Below, in pieces: positions 35,586-47,000 of a stretch of DNA of 64,000 nt. The DNA lies in the NCBI GenBank assembly GCA_036346355.1, contig CM070581.1, positions 744,001-808,000 on the forward strand. Reading direction: 5' to 3'. The notes under the pieces were generated by a model. It was not told where the DNA came from, searched no databases, and saw only the letters and a list, made by a program, of their open reading frames with translations. The translations under genes were made by a program, and so were the position numbers. Positions within the stretch are counted from its first letter, which is position 1; each line of letters begins with the position of its first letter. The stretch comes from Rhipidocladum racemiflorum (Eukaryota; Streptophyta; Magnoliopsida; Poales; Poaceae).

Positions 35586-36605
35586 TGTCGGGGATTGTAA
35601 AATTCCTGCCCGGTCAACAGCACGGTCAACGAACCCTCTAGCTCGAGGTCGAGCAGGAACCGTGCAACCAACGACGAGGTCGGGGGCTCCTAGTTCGAGC
35701 TCAAGCTAGAGAGCAAGGAACTAACTCCCGTTCGAGGGGTCAAGCTCGGGAGGATCACGGTCAGATGTCTACGCCGTTAGTTACCAAGATCCTTAAATGA
35801 TTGAGTTAAGCCAGACGTGGATAGTAATCCCGTGACGGTTACGATCTGGCTTTAGTGCGCATGAAGACACTCCCTTAGGAATCTATCCCGGCCGTTTCAG
35901 GTAACGGCTGGGAGAGGTATAAAACCCCCTGAGATGAACATAGCAGGGGGGACAAAAGACAGAACTAGACACAGACTCGCAAAATAGACAACAGGAGCTC
36001 AAGCTAGAGAGCACATCTTGTACTGAAAGATAGTGAACTTCTTCGCCTCCGGGCAAGACTGTAGTAAGGCTATTACCCGATCTAGGGGCTCAAACCAGTA
36101 TAACCCTCGGTGTCCCTTGCTTTCTCCTTCCTTCGACCATTGAGGCAGCGAAACCCCATCCTCTGTGAGCAAAGTCAGTACCGGGTTCCGCACTTCACAT
36201 CAACCACCTAACACTTCTGCGGTCAGGCGATCCCGATCGTCGACAGCTGGTGCCCACCATGGGGCCCGAAAGCTTTGCTCATCCGGAGGAACATCACTGC
36301 TTCCACGACACCGACTTCTTCGACTTCAACAAAGTCATGGCGCACATTGCTCGGGGACGTTCGGCAAGTTCAGGCTTGGATGTGGTTCCCGAGCGTAACG
36401 GCTTCACGTCCCTGTTTTCGCCCTCACCGTCGCTACGCGAGCAGTTCATCTTCATGGTCGGCAGCCATGACGCAAGCACGGAGGCGGAAGACCGTTCGAT
36501 TTTTGGTGATTTTTGGTCGATTTTCGTGGTAAATCGATACTGCCGGGACTTCGATTTTCATCCCTAATCGGTTTGGTTAACCCTGGGATATTTGGATAAG
36601 CTAGA
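35586..36605 (+). mobile_element. 5' end of another gypsy-type element (truncated)
   Basis: A 660-bp LTR at 35586-36245 starts TGTCGGGG and ends GTCGACA, with a TATA box GGTATAAAACC near 35915. It is followed by a primer-site-like sequence TGGTGCCCACCATGGGGC (36248-36265). About 300 bp of leader or gag-like open frame follows (36250-36567), with no recognised motif. No pol and no second LTR are present, so the rest has been deleted or replaced. Confidence 0.75.
36601..36605. repeat. target duplication CTAGA, left
   Basis: This matches 39003-39007 exactly and flanks the outer solo LTR. Confidence 0.85.
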
Positions 36606-36949
36606 TGAAAGCATCTAGGCCCCTAAATTTTACTTATTTAATAATTCTTGGTTTTGGTATTGATGATCAACTCTTATACCCTTGATGAAGTGAAGTTTCT
36701 TCTACTGAAGGAAGGATAAAGTCTAAGGATCCCTTGTTTCTAGTTTTGACTTGTGAGTTGATTCAAGTCAAGTAACTTTATTCTTTTCAGTTTAGCCGTA
36801 CTATTAAGAGGGATTATGCACAAGTAAGATACCTTGGTTCATAGGCACATTTTTAAGATCTTATGGAACAAAGATCATTCCTATTCCTCAAAAGTAAAAG
36901 ATATTCAGTCTTTCATCATGTTCAGCAAAAAGACATTCATGCCGGACCA

Positions 36950-37330
36950 ATTCGTTTTCAGTCCGGTGCTAAAGACTTTTTATTTGAACTCAAACCGAGC
37001 GTGCACCGTTCACGTTGGACCAAGTTTTTCGGTCCGGCGCAGATGAACAATTTTTATAGATCCAAACCGAGCGTGTGCCGTTTACGCTGAACCATGTTTG
37101 TAAAGTCCACGATGGACTCAACTTTTTCGGTCCAGCGCAAACGTAAAACTTACTAGAACTTGATGTTGAAACCAAACTTCTTCTCAAATCACAACCAGTA
37201 AGATTGTCATCAGCGACGGACCAAGGTTTTGGGTCTGGCGCAAATGTGCTTTTCTTAGTTTCACGACGGACTGATATTTGCTCAAAACTTGTGTACGACG
37301 GATCAATTCAACTGGGTCCGACGCAAATGG
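36950..37330 (+). repeat. diverged internal repeats in the outer LTR
   Basis: About four to five copies of a 70-90 bp unit contain variants of TTTTTCGGTCCGGCGCAAA and CGTGTGCCGTTTACG. They are typical subrepeats of long LTRs. Confidence 0.6.
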
Positions 37331-37763
37331 GATTTTCACAAAAATCAGTCTGGCGTGCATTGAGGCCATTGTAAACCTTTTTCAAATCTTGCCAATGCAA
37401 TCATTTTGACATGTATTATCATTCTGACTGTGGCAAACGGCTACTTTTGCCGATAACGGATATATTCATTTTGTAGCATATATAAGCCTTTCCAAAGCTT
37501 TGCAGAATCGGGACTCGAACATGTCTTTGACATCCTAGCATTCTAAAGCTCAAAAGCCATCAAAGAGATCAAGTTCAAAATCTTTCAATCACAAATCCAA
37601 TACAATCAAAGCTTCAAGTTCAAGTCTAGTTTCAGAGTGTCTAGTGAACCAAGGGACTGGGCTTGTGGATAGTCTATTACTCTTGGAACTAGCTGTTCCT
37701 AGGCAGCTTGAAGGAGTTCATAGTACAACCTGTCCAATTGTGATTGTGGAAGGCCACTATCTG

Positions 37764-38633
37764 TGACGAATACCATTACCATGGGTAGTCCCAGCAACCC
37801 GAAAACCCTGAGTGGGCTGCCTTCAAGGCCCAGCCCCAGCCGGAGACTGGCGGGCCGTAGGCGAGCTCGGTCCCCGGCCAGGCCTCGGCTAAAGCACTCC
37901 ATCCAACCTTCCCTGACCATCCAGGTCGGGGGGTCTCCCTCGGACGGGCGCTCCGGTACTCAAGTACCCGTTCTGCCAAACGCGACATCCCGGGACGTCC
38001 GTGTCAGGGTAGGTGGTTCCTTCCCAAGATGTCAGAGGAGCCGTCTGCAAAGCCAGGCACCGGTCCCATCGCTGACACGGAACAGAGGGGAACGTCTCCA
38101 CCAAAAGCCTCAAGGGTCATTCGCCATTAAAACCAACCGCCTGACAAAGCATGCGGGGCGGCGCGTCACGTTCCCCCACAGGACCAAACCTTCCACCACA
38201 AGCCTGCCGACCAAGCACGCAGGGAGGTGGAGGCCGGTCGGACGCCAAGGCCGAAGACCGGACCCCGAGACAGGACACCCCGGCTCCTACTTTTCCTTTC
38301 TTTAGAGGAACTCCCGTGTAACCCGCAGCTCCCGGCCTATATAAGGGAGAACGGGACCCTGGGGAGAGAAGAGGACGAAAAAGAAAGCAAGAGAAGATAG
38401 AAAGAACATACTGAGAAAGGGTGTTGGACAGCGAACCAACCCTAGCTTCCCTTTGGAAGCAACGATTGTAGTACCCCGAAAGGGCATATACACAGCAAGC
38501 AAATTGGAGTTGGGATATTCGGCCTGATCCAGTATACTCTTTGGGCTTCTTTGAGCCAAGCCATTCGAGGAGAGGGAACGCGCGATCTCCCCTAGACCGA
38601 AAAATCGTATTGCCGGTGCTCGAAACACCGACA
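37764..38633 (+). mobile_element. inner solo LTR, 870 bp, nested in the outer LTR
   Basis: It starts TGACGAATACC and ends AACACCGACA. ATCTG occurs exactly on both sides (37759-37763 and 38634-38638), a perfect 5-bp target duplication. A TATA box (CTATATAAGGG, 38336-38346) gives plus orientation. The 180-codon open frame inside it (37763-38305) has no recognised motif and is probably chance in GC-rich DNA. Confidence 0.9.
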
Positions 38634-39080
38634 ATCTGTGTGAGAGGTTGGACCTCACCTCGCCAGTGTGGTAAAAGAGTTACACTAGTGAAAATCAGAA
38701 CTACTGCAGTTAATGACTGGTGGAGCCATACTTCGTTGGAAGTGCTCTAACGGGGATGTAGGAGAGTTTCTCTCTGAACCTCGGTGGAAATTGCTCTTGT
38801 CTCTGTGTTATTTCTGCTAGCTGTGCTCTCTCTTGTATTTTGTCTCTTGGCTCTCGACAAATTTGTGTTTGCCCTGTTGCATCTCTTATTTGTGAAAGGC
38901 TTATTCTCGTAGTTTCGGTAATTATCTGTACTTTGTTTGTTTTTGTCATAAGTTTTTAAAGTTGCTTATTCACTCCCCCTCTAGGCCAACCTAATCCTTA
39001 CACTAGACCCTACTGTCCAGCACCGCGCATACTACCAAACATATACAAACATTATTGCAACAGTAATTGGCCAGAGTTTT

Positions 39081-39690
39081 TATCGACGATTGGAGAACGG
39101 GCTCCCATCGAGCTTACTTGTTGAATGGGGGATCAACAGTGCCCCGTCGTACGAACCGGGAAGGTCGTCCGAGCGACGCCGGGTCGGGAGAAGAGGGACG
39201 CGGTGTTTATCCTGGTTCGGGCCTCTCACTGCCGAGATAATAGCCCTACTCCAGTGTATTGAGTTCTGTATCGGGGCCTTTGTTACAGATATCAAGGGGG
39301 TTTAAATACTAGGCCTAGAGATACATAGAAGGCAACTACCCCCTGGATTTACGCAATGCAACTATGTCCGTAATCTGTTGCGCTTGATCTGCGCGTTATT
39401 TGATCTTCGGGTATGATTCTCCTTGATCTTCGGCTGATTGGTTGCCGCCTTCCTTCCCCGGGCATTGACCGAGTCCACCGACCAAGTACCCGAGTAGGAC
39501 GTGATCTCCACGAGCATGCCTGCTCGTGGTCGTTTGGAATGGCTGTGAGTGAAGGGGCGGACGTGTATGCTCGAGAGGCGTGATGCTCGTTTCGTATTCC
39601 CAAGCATCTTCTGTCGGCATTGTATGGTCGGCGAGCCTCAGAATCACCCGGGGGGACCGTGGTCTTTTACCAGATAGTCAATCCCCGACA
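39081..39690 (-). repeat. 3' LTR of gypsy copy B
   Basis: This 610-bp LTR starts TATCGACG and ends CCCCGACA on the plus strand. It is clearly related to, but more diverged from, the LTRs of A and C. The polypurine-tract region follows at 39691. Confidence 0.88.
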
Positions 39691-40124
39691 GCTAGCCCCC
39701 GAGGTTCAAGCAGGGAACCATCTTTGCTCGGGCTTCCCCTTGAGCCTAAGAAGACCTGAAGGAGGGATTGAATTTCCTTTGGTCGTGGCTTACGACCATT
39801 TTATGTCGGGAGGCGACCTTTTTGCCCGCCGCATGTTCATTCTGTGTTGGCGCGACGTTTGGTTGTTTTTTCGATTCCTTCTCCGAGAAGCCTCCCTGTG
39901 CAGTAAGCGATTTCTTGGAAAGTGTGCTTTTCTTGGCGATTTTCAGATCTTGGACAGTGTCGCTATGCGATAGGTGGCGGCTTTTAACGCGCCCCTTCGC
40001 AGCCTTTTTAACTCCGCTCGCTGGGAAAGGACGGGGCTATTGCGCACTTGCTCGTCCTCGGCCAGAATTTTCCAAGAGCCTCAGAGCCCAAGAAAACTTC
40101 TTCACCCTTCTTCTTCCTCTGGCC

Positions 40125-43100
40125 ATGGCACGTTTCGGGGTTAGCCAGATGACCCGGAGGAGGCTCCAGGTGCTCACGGACGAGGGGTATGTCGACCCAA
40201 GCTCGGGTCGAGTGCCTGGAGGCGATGCGGCGTCGACACCGCGGGAGGGAGATATCGTCTCCTACGAGCTGTACGCCGTCAACGGGCTTCGCTTGCCCGA
40301 GAGCGAGTTCCTTGTCTCCGTACTCGCCTTTTGCGGGTGCGAGATCTCTCATTTCCACCCTAACTCCATTCTCGCCCTCGCGATCTTCTCTCACCTCTGC
40401 GAGGCGTTCGTGGGTGTGATCCCCACCGCCAGTCTTTTCTTCCACTTCTACTCTCCTTTCCGCACCGGCCGGGATGGTCCCGCCGGCTGTGTCTATCTTC
40501 GTCTTCGGCCCAACCGACCATACGAGTATCCTATCGTTTCTTTGAAGGACTCGGTGTCGAGTTGGACCGACCTTTGGTTCTACCAGAAGAAGGCAGAGGG
40601 GTCCCAGTTGGTCTATACTGGGGAGGCCGCTCCGCCTACTGAGACGGCGCGCCCGCCTGTGTAGCCTGAGGAAGAGCGGCTACTCAGGACGATCAGCGAG
40701 CTCGCCCAAATGGGGCTCACTGGTCGGGACGTTGCCCGGGACTTTTTCTTCAACCGGGTGTCCCCCCTGTGGTGCCGCGAGCATCCTTTCTTCGAGGTGA
40801 CCGGGTGGCAGGACTTCACCAGCGAGGACAACGCAGGTACGTTCCTCAAGCACTTTTTCAAATATCATTGCTTCCTGGTGATTAGCGCTACTCTTTCTTC
40901 TAACACTCGGTCGTGTTGCAGCCCCGAGGGTGGACTGGGTCGAGGAGAGGGTCGCCGAGATGTTCGGCGCCCCGAAGGAGAAGGAGCTGACGCCCAATCG
41001 TCAGATCCCCAAGAACGTCTTCGACCGCAGCGACGCGGTAAGTACTTCCGACTGCTTCCTGCCCGGGGGCATGTCTCCCGAGCTCATCTCTCCCTATTTC
41101 TGTTCGCAGGAGAAGGCCGCCCTCGAGCTCGTCGTGTCGAGCGTGGAGCCGCTGCCGCAAGCCGGCACCCCAGCCCGGAGTGCCCGCAAGAGGTCGGCGG
41201 GTCGGGGCCAGCAAGCATCTGCCTCGCCTCCTCGTGCCAAGAGGTCGAAGCGCCGGGCTTCGACCAGGGCTCCCTCCACGCAGCATCTCGAGTACGCCGA
41301 CCGGAGGGAGGTAAGAGAGCTTCGCACCTGGTATGCTGACTTCAAGCGGAAGAAGCCGGAGCTGATGGGCCGATTGGAACAGCTTGCCGAGCAGGCGAAG
41401 AAAGCCGAGGAGGCGGCCAGGTCCCCCCCCCCCGAGCAAGGAGCAGCTGGAGAGGAAAATCAGGGCCCTCTAGGACCAGCTCGCTCAGGTGGTCGAGGAC
41501 TCTGAGGAGGAGGAAGAGGAGGAAGACGCCTATGCTCTGGTTAGGAGGAGCAGGAGGTCATCTTCTCGATCGACCTCGGCGCTGGAAGGGGTCGACATGG
41601 ACGATGTCGACCCGGCGATGGCACGAGCTAGTGACGCTGCAGAAGAGTGCGTCGTGGCCGTTGCTGAGGCCTACGAGGCCGCCGCGGGCAGGACGCCCGT
41701 GGCCCTAAGCGAGGAAGCCGAGGGAGAGGACGCTGCTCGCCGGGCGGAAGGTAAGTCTCGTGTGGTTCCTCTGCTAAGTTTCTTTGTTCCCCCTCTCTCT
41801 TTTTTTGTTGTGGTTTCTCCAGGCTAACCCCACTCCGCTTGGTGTGGGCGTGATAGCTCGGATGTTATCCTTGGACTTCCGTCAGATGGCTGAGGAGATT
41901 CTCGACTCTGCAGTTGACGCCGAGCTCGACCGCGTTTTCGACCAAGTGATGGCCGAGGCCGAGGAGGAGTCGGTGCCGGCCGCACTTCCGGAGGAACCCG
42001 AGCTTCTCCCGGCGGATGTGGAGCCGACTCCAGACGCGGAGGAGCGAGACCCGCAAGGGGCCGAGGACCAAGGAACTATGGCCTTGGTCCCTTGTGAAGG
42101 GGCAAGCGCGAGCGAGGCCCAGACGACGGGCTACGAAGGCCAGGGGGAAGAAGCGGTCGTCGCCGACCAGCTGCCCCTGGCCGTGGACCACGGACGGGAG
42201 GTGGTCGTCGTCGACCAGTCGCCTCCGGCCGCGAAGCAAGGAGAGGAGGCGTCGGCCGCTGCCGTCCAGCTGCCTCCAGCCGCGGGCCAAGGGGAAGAAG
42301 TGGTCGTCGTCGACCAGCTGCCCCTGGCCATGGACCAAGGAGAGGAGGTGGTCGCCGTCGACCAGTTGCCTCCGGCCGCGGACCAAGGACAGGAGGTGGT
42401 CGTTGTCGACCAATCGTCTCCGATCGTGGAGCAAGGAGAGGAGATGGTCGTCGACGACCAATCGTCTACGGCCGCAGAGCAAGGGGCGGGTGCGCTTGTA
42501 CTTGGCGTCCAGCCCCCGAGTGCAGCGGCCGAGCAGGAGGAAGGCGGCCATGAGCCGCTCTTCGCCGAGGAAGATCAACCTCAGGGCGACCTGGGGTTGG
42601 TCGAGGGCGGAGACGCCATTGCCCTCCTGGGGGCACCGGGTGCCCAGGAGGGGCAAGATCTTGACGTGCCAGCTCGGGACCAGGACGATCCCGCGTGGGT
42701 CAATCCCTTTTTCCGAACTAGCGCGACCGACCGCCAGCGGCTTCAGGACAAGCTGGTCAGCCGGGCTCTTCTGGTAAGTCTTTGCTTCTTTCTTTTTTCA
42801 TAAGGCGAGCAATCTTCTGGAGGCCTCTTTGACTCTTCTTCTTTTTCACCCGAAGTTCGCTGCGAAGGCCATGGAGGACATTGACGCCTCCGCAGTTCCA
42901 GCAGAAGAGTACTGGGCGTACCACCGCGAGCAAGACGCCAAGATCGCTGATCTTGAGCGTCGGGTCTCCGAGGTGCATGAGGCCGACCTGAAGGAGCTGG
43001 AGTCGGCGAGGGGCCTCATCGTCGGGCTTCGAGACCAACTTTTCCAGAGCGAGACGGCGAAAAGCACTTCAGCGCTGAAGTGTGCCGAGCTTGAGGAGGA

Positions 43101-43311
43101 GCTGGTGAAGCTACGGCAGGAGGTCCCCGACCTGTGCCGCGACCTTCAGCGAGCTCGGGAGCGCGAGGAGGCCCAGCTTAAAGAGGCGCAGTGTCTCCGG
43201 GAAAGCGCGGCCGAAGGTCGCGTGGCCCGGCGGAAGGTTTTGGACTTGGAGGCAGAGGTCGACTCCCTTAAGGAGGAGCTTGCTGCCCTCCAGGCCGGGC
43301 ATAGGACTTAG
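40125..43311 (+). pseudogene. antisense gene of copy B: five exons, coiled coil, one stop codon
   Basis: Predicted exons are 40125-40836, 40922-41037, 41110-41750, 41823-42773 and 42856-43311. All introns are GT-AG and keep phase. The N-terminal domain (about residues 45-180, with LPESEFLVSVLAFCGCEISH) is what I recognise as the 'putative gypsy type transposon' family. Exon 3 has a basic Arg/Lys cluster (PPRAKRSKRRAS) that could be a nuclear signal, then an acidic run of Glu. Exon 4 is acidic with six or seven 16-residue repeats of type EEVVVVDQLPPAADQG. Exon 5 encodes a long coiled coil (KIADLERRVSEV.. ELEEELVKLRQEV). Two lesions are seen: an in-frame TAG at 40662-40664, where copies A and C have Gln (CAA), and a frameshift at an 11-C run (41423-41433). 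Its role is unknown; an antisense position after pol is described for Tat elements. Confidence 0.8.
42180..42485 (+). repeat. 48-bp coding tandem repeat
   Basis: About six units encode a 16-residue acidic repeat (consensus EEVVVVDQxPPAADQG). The equivalent regions of copies A and C have fewer, different repeats, so the array length varies between copies. Confidence 0.8.
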
Positions 43312-44040
43312 CTTTTCTTATTTTTCCTTTAGCTCGTGAAAAACCTGTAAAAAACAATCTTTTGGTTTAATGAGCAAAATTACGAATGTCGCACCCTGCC
43401 CACTTTGCTCCTGATGCGTGCCTGCTCGAAATCGGCCCTGTAGAGAAAAGATTAGGTTCCTGCACAGGGGTAGACAATACGAGCACGAGCAACCAGGTAA
43501 AAAAGATAATACGAGCAAAGAGTCCCTAGTCAAAAAACTCGGAGAAAAGGATGCAACGTCCCTATCGTACGGAGCCCCGCCATGGATAAAGGTCGTGCCC
43601 CTAATGTTGCGAGCACGAGTTTGTTCATGGGAGAGCTGAGGGAATCTTTGAGCGTAACTTGTTTTTGAACGATCAAACAGGTCGTATGGTCGGTTGGGCC
43701 GAAAAAGAGATGCGCGCGAGCATTGTTACGCTCGTAGAGCAGACGGGCTTAGGCCGACAATACGTAGGGTCACCATACCCGAGTAGGCGATGTACCGGGT
43801 TTTTAGGGGATGCTCGCGACCGACCATTCATACAGCGAAGAGCTACCGTGGAAAGTGGTCGAATGGGCGAGTATCCGGCCAGTGCCCAAGGGGGATGGTG
43901 CGTACATATTTGTCGGTTAAGCTCGTCTGCGGTGCCGGTAGTCAACGATGCTTGTTTGATAAAGCGAGGACAAAGTCAGAAGTAAAAAGGAAAATATCTT
44001 ATCGGAAGGAACGCAAAGGTCGTGAGATAGAGATATGCGT

Positions 44041-47000
44041 CTAAACGTAGAATTTACGTAGTTGGTCGATGTTCCAGGTGCTTGCGAGCTCCCGACCGTC
44101 TTCCATCGCGAGGCGAACAGCCCCCGGGCGTGCTGTGGACACGACCGTGTAGGGTCCCTCCCACCTGGGGGTCAGCTTATTGGCTTTTGACAGGTCTTGA
44201 ACTCTTCGTAAGACCATGTCACCAACTTGCAGGGCCCTTGGTCGGACTGACTTGGCTGCGTGCCTACGAAGAGCTTGTAGGTAAACCGCAGACCGGAGCA
44301 GTGCCCGTTCACGTGTTGCTTCGACGAGGTCCAGGTCTATGAGGCGCTCGACTTCCTGATCGATGGAATCGATCAGTTGCACCCTTGGGGAACCCAGCAC
44401 AATTTCAGCAGGCAAAATGGTTTCCGCACCATAGACGAGTTGGAAAGGCGTTTCGCCTGTGGCCCAACTTGCCGTGGTGCGGACGGACCAAAGAACGGCA
44501 GGAAGCTCGTCCATCCACTGCTGTCTGTGCTGGTTGAGGCTCTCGAAAACCCTCTCTTTTTATGCCCTGAACTAACTGCCCATTTGCTTGTTCGGCTGCT
44601 CCGTTGCTTTTTGGATGTGCCACAGAGGCGAAACAGATCTTGGTCCCGACCTCCTCGCAGTAACTTTGGAACAATTCACTAGTGAATTGGGTCCCATTGT
44701 CTGTGATGAGACGGTTGGGTATCCCGAACCGAGTTATCACATTGCTGTGGAGGAACCTCTTGGCCGCCTGGGCCGAGATGGTTGATACGGGCTCGGCCTC
44801 TATCCACTTGGTGAAAGTGTCGATGGCCACGAGCAAGTATTTGCAGCCTTTCTGACCCCGAGGGAAAGGTCCGAGGACGTCGAGTCCCCAGGTCGAGAAC
44901 CACCACGATGGCAGTATGGTTTGCAGGGCATAGGCCGGTTGACGGACTTTGCGAACATGAAACTGGCATGCTCGACAGGTCGTTACGATCGACCGTGCAT
45001 CCGCCAAGGCCGTAGGCCAGTAGTATCCCAATCGGAAGGCCTTGCTTACAAGCGTTCTGAACGACGAGTGAGCTCCGCACATTCCTTCATGGATGTCACG
45101 AAGAAGATACTGGCCTTCCTCCTGAGAGACGCACTTGGAAAGGATTCCTAATGCGCCTTTTCAATATAGGTCATCTTCGATCAGTTTGTACTGAGAAGAT
45201 CGCCTTGTTAGCCGGGAACGCTCGGCTTCTTCCTCGGGCAATGTCCCATGCGCAAGGTATTGGACGAATGGCGTCATCCAACTTGCACTTCGCTCGAGGA
45301 AGGAGACCCTACTGTCGGCCTCTAATGCCTCCTCTTCAGAGGGAATGGAGGGCTTGTATAGGTGCTCGACGAGCACCCCCGCCGGGGCGGTAGTTTGAGA
45401 GGAACCGACCTTAGACATTTGGTCGGCCAGGGAATTGTCCTTCCTGGGGATGTAGATTACTTCGAAATTCCTGAAGTATTTCTCCATCTTCCTTACTTCG
45501 GCCAGGTAAAGCGCCATTGAGGTATTGGAACACTGATACTCCTTGTTGACCTGGTTCACGACCAACTGTGAATCGCCCATCACAGTGAGCCGTTGGACTC
45601 CTAACGATTTACACGCTCGAAGTCCGGCCAAGAGACCTTCGTATTCCGCCGCGTTGTTGGTCGCGGCGAAATGCAGTTGGATGGCGTACTGGAGTTGTTC
45701 TCCATCCGGGGAGACCAAAATGACGCTAGCCCCCGAGCGCTCGTATGCTCGGGATCCGTCGAAATACAAGGTCCAACGGTTTTCCCTTGATCCGGTGGTT
45801 TCGCTGGCTGGTGGTGCTGGAGCCGACCATTCTGCCACGAAGTCAGCCAGAACTTGTGATTTGATTGCCGTGCGGGCTGAAAATATTATTTCGAATTCCG
45901 CGAGCTCCATGGCCCACTTGGCTATACGACCACTGGCGTCCTGGTTTTTCAGGATTTCTCTGAGCGGGAAATTGGTTTGTATCATGATCCTGTGGGCTTG
46001 AAAGTAGTGTCGTAACTTCCTAGAAGCCATCAGCAACGAATACAGGAGCTTTTGAAGTTCAGGATAACGCTCCTTTGGTCCGTGCAGTACTTCGCTGACA
46101 TAATAGATGGGTCGTTGGACACCGTCTCTCTCCACCGTTAGTACTGCACTTACAGCTTGTGGGGTTGTCGCTAGGTATAGTAGCAATCCTTCCCCCGTTG
46201 CAGGTGTGACGAGGACGGGTGGTTTGGAAATGTACTGTTTCAGCTCTTTGAAAGAGTGATCAGCATCCTCCGTCCATGTAAAGCCATCATGCTTGCGGAG
46301 GGCTTTAAAGAAAGGTAGTCCTCGCTCCCCTAGCCGGGAAATGAACCGGCTTAAAGCGGCCATTCGCCCGGTCAGAACTTGCACTTCCTTTACGCATGTG
46401 GGCGGCCTCATATTCTCAATGGCTTCGATTTTCTCTGGGTTTGCCCCGACGCCTTATGGTCCGACCATGTAGCCGAGCACCTTGCCAGCTTTCACACCGA
46501 ACACGCATTTCTCTGGATTTAACTTTATTTGATGCTTATTGAGGTTACAAAACGTTTCTTCCAAATCGGCGACATGACCCGAGGCGCACTTGCTTTTTAC
46601 CACTATGTCGTCAACATAGACCTCCAAATTTCGACCCACTTGGTCTGCGAAGGTTTTCTGCATGAGGCGCTGAAAGGTTGCTCCCGCGTTTCTCAGACCG
46701 AAAGACATGGTCGTATAGCAGAAAGTACCGAATGGGGTGATGAAGGAGGTCTTTTCTTCGTCTTCACGCGACAGGCTGATCTGATGATAGCCCGAATAAA
46801 CGTCTAGGAAGCTCATGGTTTGTGATCCCGCCGTTGCGTCGACCAATTGGTCTATGCGAGGCAGCGGGTAGTTGTCCTTCGGGCATGCCGCGTTTAGACC
46901 CGTGTGATCGACGCACATGCGCCACTTGCCCCCTTTCTTTCTGACCAAGACCGGGTTGGCTAGCCATTCAAAGTGTTCGACCTCCCTGATGAAGCTAGCC

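Larger units (their letters stand above)
36606..39002 (+). mobile_element. outer solo LTR (with an inserted LTR)
   Basis: It begins TGAAAGCATCTAGGCCCC and ends CTTACA. The 3' part has the familiar CACTCCCCCTCTAGGCCAAC text of long grass LTRs. Identical CTAGA copies flank it, and no element interior is attached, so it is a solo LTR left by LTR-LTR recombination. About 1.5 kb remains after subtracting the inner insertion. It carries several diverged repeats of a GGACC..TTTTCGGTCCGGCGCA motif (36950-37330). Confidence 0.85.

Noticed and set aside
37763..38305. 180-codon open frame in the inner solo LTR
   Set aside because: It is a Pro/Arg/Ser-rich frame in GC-rich LTR sequence with no motif and no splice partner.
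41865..42656. 263-codon minus-strand open frame in copy B
   Set aside because: It is the complement of the acidic 48-bp repeat array of the antisense gene. Its Leu/Val/Arg-rich repeats mirror that array and match no family.
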